Shown here in pieces: positions 1-5,225 of a DNA stretch of 6,219 nt. The notes beneath the pieces are model-generated. The model did no database searches. It worked only from the letters and a program-made list of their open reading frames with translations, and was not told where the DNA came from. The DNA is from an uncultured Thermoleophilia bacterium (GTDB lineage Bacteria; Actinomycetota; Thermoleophilia; UBA2241). The translations under genes were made by a program, and so were the position numbers. Every line of letters starts with the position of its first letter. Position 1 is the first letter of the stretch. Location: NCBI GenBank assembly GCA_903912585.1, contig CAIWHY010000169.1:1-6219 (forward strand), read 5' to 3'.

Positions 1-118
1 CTGCTATAGAGGCATCCGCCACCGTCGCGGGATGCCCGTGAACGGGCAGCGCACGCGCACCAACGCCCGTAGCCGCAAGGGTCCCAAGCGGACCATCAGC
101 GGCAAGCGCAAGAAGTGA
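1..118 (+). CDS. rpsM: 30S ribosomal protein S13 (uS13), C-terminal fragment
   Basis: This is the last 38 codons of uS13, cut by the left window edge; the reading frame begins at base 2 and stops with TGA at 116-118. The visible peptide runs CYRGIRHRRGMPVNGQRTRT and then an NARSRKGPK block with a lysine/arginine-rich tail. That is the conserved S13 C-terminus, which reaches into the decoding region of the small subunit head and contacts the tRNAs. The start, the N-terminal helix-two-turn-helix and any upstream control lie outside the window. It is followed 30 bases later by rpsK, the usual order in the alpha operon. Identification is firm because of both the motif and the neighbours. Confidence 0.96.
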   Translation, partial: CYRGIRHRRGMPVNGQRTRTNARSRKGPKRTISGKRKK

Positions 119-148
119 CCGCGAGAGCAGCCGGAGGAGTAGAGCAGA

Positions 149-547
149 GTGGCTAAGCCTCAGAGAGCCAAAGGACGTCAGCGCCGCAAGGTCCGCAAGA
201 ACATCGCGGTCGGCCAGGCGCACATCAAGACGTCGTTCAACAACACGCTCGTTACCCTGACCGACAACGAGGGCAACGTCATCGCGTGGGAGAGCGCCGG
301 GTCAGTCGGCTTCAAGGGCTCGCGCAAGAGCACGCCCTTCGCCGCTCAGGTCACGGCGGAGTCATGCGCCAAGAAGGGCATGGAACACGGTCTCCAGAAG
401 GTCGAGGTCTTCGTTCGCGGGCCGGGCTCCGGTCGCGAGACGGCCGTCCGCTCGCTCCAGGCCGCCGGCCTCGAGATCATCAGTGTCAAAGACGTGACGC
501 CGGTGCCGCACAACGGCTGCCGCCCGCGCAAGCGTCGCCGGGTCTAG
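149..547 (+). CDS. rpsK: 30S ribosomal protein S11 (uS11)
   Basis: The gene encodes a 132-residue uS11, close to the usual length of about 129. S11 sits on the platform of the 30S subunit, binds 16S rRNA with S6, S18 and S21, and helps shape the mRNA exit region. Diagnostic stretches are the AHIKTSFNNTLVTLTD strand region (about residues 24-39), the GFKGSRKSTPFAAQ segment (54-67), the VRGPGSGRE loop (89-97) and the basic C-terminus HNGCRPRKRRRV. Translation starts at GTG 149, preceded by a good Shine-Dalgarno GGAGGA at 133-138 with ten bases of spacing. It lies in the alpha operon between rpsM and rpsD, with only 11 bases before the rpsD start, so it is very likely co-transcribed with both. 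Confidence 0.97.
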   Translation: MAKPQRAKGRQRRKVRKNIAVGQAHIKTSFNNTLVTLTDNEGNVIAWESAGSVGFKGSRKSTPFAAQVTAESCAKKGMEHGLQKVEVFVRGPGSGRETAVRSLQAAGLEIISVKDVTPVPHNGCRPRKRRRV

Positions 548-558
548 GGAAGGTCCAC

Positions 559-1179
559 GTGGCGAGAGATACGTCAGCACAGTGCAAGCAATGTCGCCGC
601 GAGGCCGAGAAGCTCTTCCTCAAGGGCGAGCGGTGCCTCACGGACAAGTGTGCCGTCGAACGACGCGCTTACCCGCCGGGTGAGCACGGTCGCGGCCGCA
701 TCAAGCAGAGCGAGTACCTCCTGCAGCTTCGCGAGAAGCAGAAGGCGCGCCGCTACTACCAGCTGCTCGAGAAGCAGTTCCATCACTACTACGAGGTGGC
801 GAGCCGCAAGCAGGGCATCACCGGCGAGAACCTGTTGTGCCTCCTCGAGATGAGACTCGACAACGTCGTGTATCGCCTGGGCTTCGGCGCGTCGCGCCGC
901 CAGGCACGGCAGCTTGTGCGTCACGCGCATTTCACGGTGAACGGCAAGAAGGTCGACATCCCGTCGTACCAGGTGCGCCCCGACGACGTCGTGTCGGTGC
1001 GCGCCAACAGCAAAGCCGTAGAGACCGTGCGCGCCGCCACGGACCTCACGTCGTCCGTGGCGCCGTGGCTGCTCGTCGACCACGACAACCTGACCGGCAA
1101 GATCCTGCGCGCTCCCGAGCGCAACGAGATCGACACGCCGGTTCAGGAGCAGCTCATCGTCGAGCTCTACTCCAAGTAA
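559..1179 (+). CDS. rpsD: 30S ribosomal protein S4 (uS4), zinc-binding form
   Basis: The gene encodes a 206-residue uS4, the primary 16S rRNA binding protein that nucleates 30S assembly and lines the mRNA entry tunnel. The N-terminus has four cysteines at residues 9, 12, 26 and 31 (C-X2-C-X13-C-X4-C), the spacing known from zinc-binding S4 proteins such as that of Thermus. The QLREKQKARRYY helix (about 56-67) and the S4 RNA-binding domain (about 97-160, with MRLDNVVYRLGF and RRQARQLVRH) follow, ending in QLIVELYSK. I chose GTG 559 because it begins the conserved MARDT sequence and has GGGAAGG at 547-553 five bases upstream. The frame stays open upstream through rpsK, but that extension is not S4-like. 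In several bacteria S4 represses this operon by binding a leader RNA; that leader is not in view. Confidence 0.97.
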   Translation: MARDTSAQCKQCRREAEKLFLKGERCLTDKCAVERRAYPPGEHGRGRIKQSEYLLQLREKQKARRYYQLLEKQFHHYYEVASRKQGITGENLLCLLEMRLDNVVYRLGFGASRRQARQLVRHAHFTVNGKKVDIPSYQVRPDDVVSVRANSKAVETVRAATDLTSSVAPWLLVDHDNLTGKILRAPERNEIDTPVQEQLIVELYSK

Positions 1180-1218
1180 CCCGCTGCAGCAGCTCACTAC
1201 CCGCGGCGAAGACTCTAC

Positions 1219-1224
1219 AGGAGG
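1219..1224 (+). promoter_or_regulatory. Shine-Dalgarno of rpoA, decides a TTG start
   Basis: A full AGGAGG lies four bases before TTG 1229 and 19 bases before the first in-frame ATG at 1244. The ATG is too distant for normal initiation, so this site favours the TTG start and an N-terminus of MLQFQMP. Confidence 0.75.
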
Positions 1225-1228
1225 CCAG

Positions 1229-2176
1229 TTGCTACAGTTTCAGATGCCCAACATCACCCGCGAGCAGCTCGCCGGCAACCGGGCACGCTTCGAGGTCGAG
1301 CCGCTTGACCGCGGTTTCGGGCATACGTTCGGCAACGCGCTGCGCCGGGTCCTGCTGTCGTCGCTCGAAGGAGCGGCCGTCAGCTCAGTAAAGATCGAGG
1401 GTGTCGCTCACGAGTTCACGACCGTCAAGGGCGTGAAGGAAGACGTGACCGACGTCATCCTGAACCTCAAGGAGCTCGTGTGCCGTCTGCACGGCGAGCT
1501 CGACGAGGTGCAGGTACGACTGTACAAGGACAAGCCCGGCAAGGTCGTGGCCGCCGACATCGATATCCCGGCCGAGCTCGAGATCCTCAATCCGGACCAT
1601 CACCTCGCGACGCTGTCCGATGGCGGCGCCATCGAGATGATGCTCACCATCCGCCGCGGCACGGGCTACGTGCCGGCGGAGGGCAACAAGACGCCGGAGA
1701 CGGTCATCGGAGTCATCCCGATCGACTCGATCTTCAGCCCCATCAAGCGCGTGTCCTACCACGTGGAGAGCGCGCGCGTGGGCCAGCGCACCGACTACGA
1801 CAAGCTTATCCTCGACATCACGACCAACGGCGCGCTTACGCCGGAGGAAGCCATCCGCCAGGCCGCCGAGCTCCTGGTGGACAGGATGTCGATCTTCACC
1901 GATCCGGACCGCACGCGCAGCACCGAGGAATACCCGATTGACGGGCTCTCCACGGTGCCGGCCGGCGGCGGCATGGACGACGTGCTCATCGAAGATCTGG
2001 AGCTTGGCGTCCGTTCCTACAACTGCCTCAAGCGCGAGGGTATCCAGACCGTCGGCGACCTGGTCTCCAAGACCGAGGCCGAGCTGCTCAACATCCCGAA
2101 CTTCGGCAAGAAGAGCATCGACGAGGTCCAGGACAAGCTCACCGAGCGGGGGCTGTCTCTGCGGGGTGACGAGTAA
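1229..2176 (+). CDS. rpoA: DNA-directed RNA polymerase subunit alpha
   Basis: The gene encodes a 315-residue alpha subunit. Two copies form the platform on which beta and beta-prime assemble, and their C-terminal domains touch promoter UP elements and activators. The N-terminal dimerisation domain (about 1-227) shows GFGHTFGNALRRVLLSSLEGAAV (28-50, quoted in part), HEFTTVKGVKEDV (61-73) and TDYDKLILDITTNG (188-201). A flexible linker (about 228-250) leads to the C-terminal domain (251-312). There the DNA-contacting residues of the E. coli protein (R265, N268, K298) match R262, N265 and K295. The start is TTG 1229, supported by AGGAGG at 1219-1224; ATG 1244 would remove five residues and lacks a nearby ribosome site. 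It follows rpsD by 49 bases with no visible promoter, and its TAA stop is one base before the rplQ ATG, so translational coupling is likely. Confidence 0.98.
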   Translation: MLQFQMPNITREQLAGNRARFEVEPLDRGFGHTFGNALRRVLLSSLEGAAVSSVKIEGVAHEFTTVKGVKEDVTDVILNLKELVCRLHGELDEVQVRLYKDKPGKVVAADIDIPAELEILNPDHHLATLSDGGAIEMMLTIRRGTGYVPAEGNKTPETVIGVIPIDSIFSPIKRVSYHVESARVGQRTDYDKLILDITTNGALTPEEAIRQAAELLVDRMSIFTDPDRTRSTEEYPIDGLSTVPAGGGMDDVLIEDLELGVRSYNCLKREGIQTVGDLVSKTEAELLNIPNFGKKSIDEVQDKLTERGLSLRGDE

Positions 2177-2177
2177 C

Positions 2178-2528
2178 ATGCGCCATCAGAAGTCAGGTCG
2201 CAAGTTCAACATGGCGCCGGACCAGCGCAGCGCGATGCTGTCTGGGCTGGCGTGCCAGTTGCTCGAGCACGAGAAGATCAAGACGGGCGTCGCCCGTGCC
2301 AAGGAGGTGCGCCCCCTCGTGGAGGAGGCGATCACTCTCGGCAAGCGCGGCGACCTGCACGCGCGCCGGCAGGCGATCTCCATGCTTCGCAACAAGAAGA
2401 TCGTCTACAAGCTGTTCAACGACGTCGCGCCGCGCTACTCCAGCCGCAACGGAGGGTACACGCGCATCATCAAGCTGGGCCCGCGTCCCGGCGACGGCAG
2501 CGAGCAGGCGTACATCGAGCTGGTCTAG
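2178..2528 (+). CDS. rplQ: 50S ribosomal protein L17 (bL17)
   Basis: The gene encodes a 116-residue bL17, a bacterial-specific protein near the peptide exit side of the 50S subunit. The start MRHQKSGRKFNMAPDQRSAM, the middle EHEKIKTGVARAKEVRPLVE (about 35-54) and the end GGYTRIIKLGPRPGD are hallmark L17 sequences, and the length is normal for the family. The ATG is at 2178, one base after the rpoA TAA. A ribosome site GGGGTGA (2163-2169) lies eight bases upstream, inside the rpoA coding sequence, so rplQ is probably coupled to rpoA. It is the last gene of the ribosomal operon here; a strong hairpin begins 21 bases after its TAG stop. Confidence 0.98.
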   Translation: MRHQKSGRKFNMAPDQRSAMLSGLACQLLEHEKIKTGVARAKEVRPLVEEAITLGKRGDLHARRQAISMLRNKKIVYKLFNDVAPRYSSRNGGYTRIIKLGPRPGDGSEQAYIELV

Positions 2529-2549
2529 CACCGGCTCGCGAGAACGTGA

Positions 2550-2589
2550 GGCGAGGGGCGGGCGGCCGAAGGGCCTCCCGCCCCTCGCC
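2550..2589 (+). terminator. Strong hairpin after rplQ, probable terminator of the alpha operon
   Basis: Bases 2550-2562 (GGCGAGGGGCGGG) pair perfectly with 2577-2589 (CCCGCCCCTCGCC), a 13-bp almost all G/C stem. After one C/T mismatch the stem continues with four more pairs (2564-2567 with 2572-2575), closed by a four-base loop at 2568-2571. No T tract follows; the next bases are GCGTACGG. Hairpins of this kind are common at actinobacterial gene ends, so a terminator or attenuator between the ribosomal operon and the ECF genes is the likeliest role. An mRNA 3'-stabilising structure is the alternative. Confidence 0.7.
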
Positions 2590-2651
2590 GCGTACGGATG
2601 CGGGCGAGCTGCGCGTCTGCTCCCGCGGCGGGGCGGCCGGGCGCGATGCGG

Positions 2652-2657
2652 TAAGCT
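2652..2657 (+). promoter_or_regulatory. Candidate -10 box upstream of the ECF operon
   Basis: TAAGCT fits the TANNNT pattern of a housekeeping-sigma -10 element and stands out in a very G/C-rich gap. No convincing -35 hexamer lies 16-19 bases upstream (that stretch is nearly all G and C). A transcript starting about seven bases after the box would begin near 2664-2665, almost at the ATG of the small ORF at 2667. The rest of the 2529-2686 gap holds only the hairpin at 2550-2589 and this element. Confidence 0.4.
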
Positions 2658-2666
2658 TCGCGCGGC

Positions 2667-2690
2667 ATGACGGCGAGCGCAGGCAGATGA
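2667..2690 (+). CDS. Possible seven-codon upstream ORF coupled to ecfA1
   Basis: ATG 2667 opens a frame reading MTASAGR and stops with TGA at 2688-2690. The stop shares bases with the ecfA1 start in an ATGA overlap, the same arrangement seen at ecfA1/ecfA2. ecfA1 itself has no good ribosome site, so ribosomes finishing this mini-ORF could restart on ecfA1. The reading is inference: an ORF this short arises easily by chance, and the peptide shows no run of a regulatory amino acid. Confidence 0.3.
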   Translation: MTASAGR

Positions 2691-3520
2691 CCGCACCACT
2701 CCTCGACATCTCCGGGCTCCACTACCGCTACCCCGGAGCGCGCAGCGACGCCCTCGCGGACCTCGACCTGAGCGTCCACGAGGGCGAGTTCGTAGCCGTC
2801 GTCGGCGCCAACGGCTCCGGCAAGTCCACGCTCGCGCGGCTCCTCGGCGGGCTCGACCGCCCGGCGGCCGCCCGGCGCGCCGGCGCCTGCGGGCACGATC
2901 TGCTCACCGGCGACGGCCGCCTGGCGGCGCGCCGCGACGTCGGCGTCCTCTTCCAGAACCCGGAGAACCAGCTTGTCGCCGAGCACGTGGAGGAGGACAT
3001 CGCCTTCGGCCTCGAGAACCTCGGCTGGCCCAGTGCCGATATCCGCCGCCGGGTCGACGAGATGCTGGCGCGCTTCGACCTCAAGGACCTGCGGCGGCGC
3101 GAGCCGCACCTGCTCTCCGGCGGCCAGAAGCAGCGCGCGGCGCTCGCCGGCGTGCTCGCCATCCCGCGCCGAGCGATCGTGCTCGACGAGCCGACGGCGA
3201 TGCTCGACCCGGCGGGGCGTGCCGACGTGCTGGCGGCGGTGGCGGCGCTGCGTGTCGAGGGCCTTGCGGTGGTCTATATCACGCAGGAGATGGACGAGGT
3301 CGTCGGCGCCGACACGGTCGTCGGGCTCGAGGGCGGCTCCGAGGTGTACGCCGGCGGCGTGGATGATCTCTTCGCCGACGGTGAGCTGGTGCGACGGCTG
3401 AACCTCGGCTTGCCCGTCGCCGCTGAGGTGGCGCAGGAGCTGGCGCGGCGCGGCCGGCCGCTGCCCGCGCTGCCGCTGACGCTGGACGCTCTCCTCGCCG
3501 GCCTGAGCGAGCGCTCATGA
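2687..3520 (+). CDS. ecfA1: ECF transporter ATPase, EcfA1/CbiO-type subunit
   Basis: The gene encodes a 277-residue ABC ATPase that pairs with EcfA2 to power an ECF importer for vitamins or metal ions at the inner face of the membrane. Visible motifs are an A-loop tyrosine (YRYPG, near 15), Walker A GANGSGKST (40-48), a Q-loop FQNPENQL typical of EcfA (Q90), the signature LSGGQKQR (143-150), Walker B AIVLDEPT (163-170) and the D-loop AMLDP. The H-switch position is odd: the expected ITH reads ITQ (Q200, codon CAG 3284-3286). ATG 2687 begins the domain properly; the frame is open far upstream across rplQ, but that part is not ABC-like. The local ribosome site is weak (AGG 2681-2683), so initiation may depend on the short ORF at 2667 or on a nearly leaderless transcript. 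Its TGA overlaps the ecfA2 ATG. The A1/A2 label rests on gene order and motif flavour. Confidence 0.9.
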   Translation: MTAPLLDISGLHYRYPGARSDALADLDLSVHEGEFVAVVGANGSGKSTLARLLGGLDRPAAARRAGACGHDLLTGDGRLAARRDVGVLFQNPENQLVAEHVEEDIAFGLENLGWPSADIRRRVDEMLARFDLKDLRRREPHLLSGGQKQRAALAGVLAIPRRAIVLDEPTAMLDPAGRADVLAAVAALRVEGLAVVYITQEMDEVVGADTVVGLEGGSEVYAGGVDDLFADGELVRRLNLGLPVAAEVAQELARRGRPLPALPLTLDALLAGLSERS

Positions 3521-4437
3521 AGGGTGCCGGGAAGAAGGCCGGGCGCGCGGCTGTGAAGGCGAGGGGGGGCGCGGACGCGGCCGTGGCGTCGCCGACGGCG
3601 ACGGACACGAGCGCCGCCGGGATGGGTCTGGCGTGCCGCGGCGTGACCTTCTCCTACGAGGAGGGTCGGGAGGCGGTGCCCGCCGTGCGCGATGTCGGCT
3701 TCGAGCTCGCGGCCGGCGGTTCGCTGGCGCTCCTCGGGGCCTCCGGTGCCGGCAAGTCGACGCTTCTGCAGCTCGTGCGCGGGCTCGACGAGCCGGAGGC
3801 CGGCGCCGTGGTCCTGGACGGCGTCAAGCCGGGCGGCGAACGATACGCGGCCCTGCGCAGGGAGATCGGCCTCGTGTTCCAGATCCCGGAGTTGCAGCTG
3901 TTCGCGGCCTCTGCACGCGAGGACGTCGCCTTCGGGCCGCGCCGGCTGCGCTGGTCCGACGAACGCGTCAAGGAGGCCGTGTCGGCGGCTCTGGAGCTCG
4001 TGGGCCTGCCTGAGGAGAAGTTCGGCGACCGCCATCCCTACGCGCTGTCGGGGGGCGAGCAGCGCCGGCTGGCGCTCGCGGGCGTGCTCGCCATGAAGCC
4101 GCGCCTCCTGCTCCTCGACGAGCCCTTCGTCAGCCTCGACCCGGGCACGCGGCGCCAGCTCGCCGGGATCCTCGGCCGGCTCAAGGGCGCCGGCGTGACC
4201 ATCATCCTGGCCACGCACGATGTCGATCTCGCCTGGGCCCTGTGCGACGACGTGCTGGTGCTGAGCGCCGGGGAAGTCGCGGCCTCCGGGGCGTGGGAGT
4301 TCGATGCCGCCGCCCGCGACCTGCTGGTGCGGAACCGGCTCAGGGAACCTCAGCTCGTGGAATTGTGGCGGCGCCTGGGACGCGACCTCGCGACGGCGCC
4401 GCGCACCGCAGCTGAGGCGGCGGAGGCGCTGGCGTGA
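3517..4437 (+). CDS. ecfA2: ECF transporter ATPase, EcfA2/CbiO-type subunit
   Basis: The gene encodes a 306-residue ABC ATPase, the partner of EcfA1 in the shared energizing module. Motifs are FSYEEG (45-50), Walker A GASGAGKST (74-82), Q-loop FQIPELQLF (Q122), signature LSGGEQRR (177-184), Walker B LLLLDEP (197-203) and a normal H-switch ATHD (H234). The C-terminal helix region ends REPQLVELWRRLG, as in many EcfA proteins. ATG 3517 overlaps the ecfA1 TGA (ATGA), favouring coupling. This start adds about 35 residues ahead of the ABC domain, rich in Ala, Gly, Lys and Arg (MKGAGKKAGRAAVKARGG) and containing a run of seven G at 3563-3569. An internal ATG at 3622 (residue 36) sits exactly at the domain edge and is a credible alternative start, although it also lacks a clear ribosome site. 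Confidence 0.9.
   Translation: MKGAGKKAGRAAVKARGGADAAVASPTATDTSAAGMGLACRGVTFSYEEGREAVPAVRDVGFELAAGGSLALLGASGAGKSTLLQLVRGLDEPEAGAVVLDGVKPGGERYAALRREIGLVFQIPELQLFAASAREDVAFGPRRLRWSDERVKEAVSAALELVGLPEEKFGDRHPYALSGGEQRRLALAGVLAMKPRLLLLDEPFVSLDPGTRRQLAGILGRLKGAGVTIILATHDVDLAWALCDDVLVLSAGEVAASGAWEFDAAARDLLVRNRLREPQLVELWRRLGRDLATAPRTAAEAAEALA
4422..4426 (+). promoter_or_regulatory. Shine-Dalgarno supporting the GTG start of ecfT
   Basis: GGAGG within the last codons of ecfA2 lies seven bases before GTG 4434. It supports that overlapping non-ATG start over the next in-frame ATG, which would cut off the conserved N-terminal segment before DPRAK. Confidence 0.65.
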
Positions 4438-5216
4438 GGCCGGCCATCGCGCAGTACTACCCCGGCGACTCGCTCATGCACCGGCTCGACCCGCGCGCCA
4501 AGTTCGTCGCCGTGAGCGCGCTGGCGCTGGCGCTCTTCGTGCGCGACTCGTTTCTCGGCTTGGCTGTCTACGCCGCTGCCGCCGCTCTCGCGTACGCCAT
4601 CAGCGGTGTCCCGGTCAGGTGGTTCTGGCGCGCCTTCAAGCCCCTTCTTTGGCTCGTCGGGCTGACGTTCTTGGCCCAGGTCGTGTTCGCTCGCGGGACT
4701 CCGTTCTTCAGCTTCTGGTTCGTCCATCTCTCGTGGAGTGGCATCGAGCTCGCAGCCTTCCTGAGCCTGCGTCTCGTGGTGCTGGTGCTCGCCGGGTCGG
4801 TGCTCACGCTGACGACGACGCCGATCGCGCTCACCGACGGCCTCGCCTGGCTCGGTCGTCCGCTGCGCCGGATCAAGGTGCCCACCGACGAGCTGGCCCT
4901 CATGGTGACGATCGCGCTGCGCTTCATCCCGACGTTGCTCGTTGAGCTCGACACCATCATGCGTGCCCAGCGCGCACGAGGCGCCGACTTTCGCAGCGGC
5001 GGGCTGCGCGAACGGGCGCGGGCGCTGGTGCCCGTGCTCATCCCGCTCTTCGTGCTGAGCTTCCGGCGCGCCGACGACCTGGCGCTCGCCATGGAGGCGC
5101 GCTGCTACCAGCCGGGCATCGTGCGCACGCGGCTGCACCCGCTGCGGGCCGGTCGCGCCGACGTACTTCTGCTGGTCGTCACCGCGGCGGTCATCGCCGC
5201 GGGACTCCTCGTCTAG
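4434..5216 (+). CDS. ecfT: ECF transporter transmembrane scaffold EcfT
   Basis: The gene encodes a 260-residue membrane protein that joins the two ATPases to a substrate-binding S component and passes on the ATP-driven motion. The N-terminus YYPGDSLMHRLDPRAKF (8-24) is a typical EcfT opening. Hydrophobic segments lie at about 25-37, 39-57, 68-86, 105-126, 155-170, 196-210 and 243-259. The cytoplasmic coupling helices carry the family's paired Ala-Arg motifs: QRARGADF (ARG at 181-183) and AMEARCY (ARC at 222-224). The second motif has Cys where Gly is the textbook residue. GTG 4434 overlaps the ecfA2 TGA (GTGA) and has GGAGG at 4422-4426. The TAG stop at 5214-5216 is part of the putative -10 box of truA. 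No S component is adjacent, as expected for a shared (group II) module, so the substrate cannot be told from this window. Confidence 0.92.
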   Translation: MRPAIAQYYPGDSLMHRLDPRAKFVAVSALALALFVRDSFLGLAVYAAAAALAYAISGVPVRWFWRAFKPLLWLVGLTFLAQVVFARGTPFFSFWFVHLSWSGIELAAFLSLRLVVLVLAGSVLTLTTTPIALTDGLAWLGRPLRRIKVPTDELALMVTIALRFIPTLLVELDTIMRAQRARGADFRSGGLRERARALVPVLIPLFVLSFRRADDLALAMEARCYQPGIVRTRLHPLRAGRADVLLLVVTAAVIAAGLLV

Positions 5217-5219
5217 GAT
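5214..5219 (+). promoter_or_regulatory. Probable -10 box of a leaderless truA promoter
   Basis: TAGGAT matches TANNNT and ends six bases before the truA ATG at 5226, so transcription starting at the usual distance would begin at or beside the A of that codon. This is the pattern of leaderless promoters known from actinobacteria and Deinococcus. The first three bases of the box are the ecfT stop codon. No clear -35 is seen. The AGGA inside the box (5215-5218) could instead act as a weak ribosome site on a longer transcript. Confidence 0.55.
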
Positions 5220-5225
5220 GCAGGT

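Noticed and set aside
286..558. Open frame extending rpsD upstream through rpsK
   Set aside because: The S4 sequence begins at GTG 559 with its own ribosome site; the upstream translation is the out-of-frame rpsK sequence and has no S4 character.
2252..2686. Open frame extending ecfA1 upstream across rplQ and the hairpin
   Set aside because: It is a shadow frame of rplQ and then a G/C-rich spacer without stops; the ABC domain begins normally at ATG 2687.
2529..2686. Riboswitch or T-box ahead of the ECF genes, as vitamin transporters often have
   Set aside because: Only the simple hairpin and a possible -10 box are visible; no conserved riboswitch core could be recognised in the short G/C-rich gap.
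2866..2895. Possible pair of compensating frameshifts in ecfA1 after the Walker A helix (AAARRAGAC)
   Set aside because: The spacing between Walker A and Q-loop is near normal and neither alternative frame restores a better ABC sequence, so local divergence is simpler.
3274..4218. 314-codon open frame on the - strand opposite ecfA1/ecfA2
   Set aside because: It mirrors conserved ABC ATPase codons on the + strand and shows no recognisable motif of its own.
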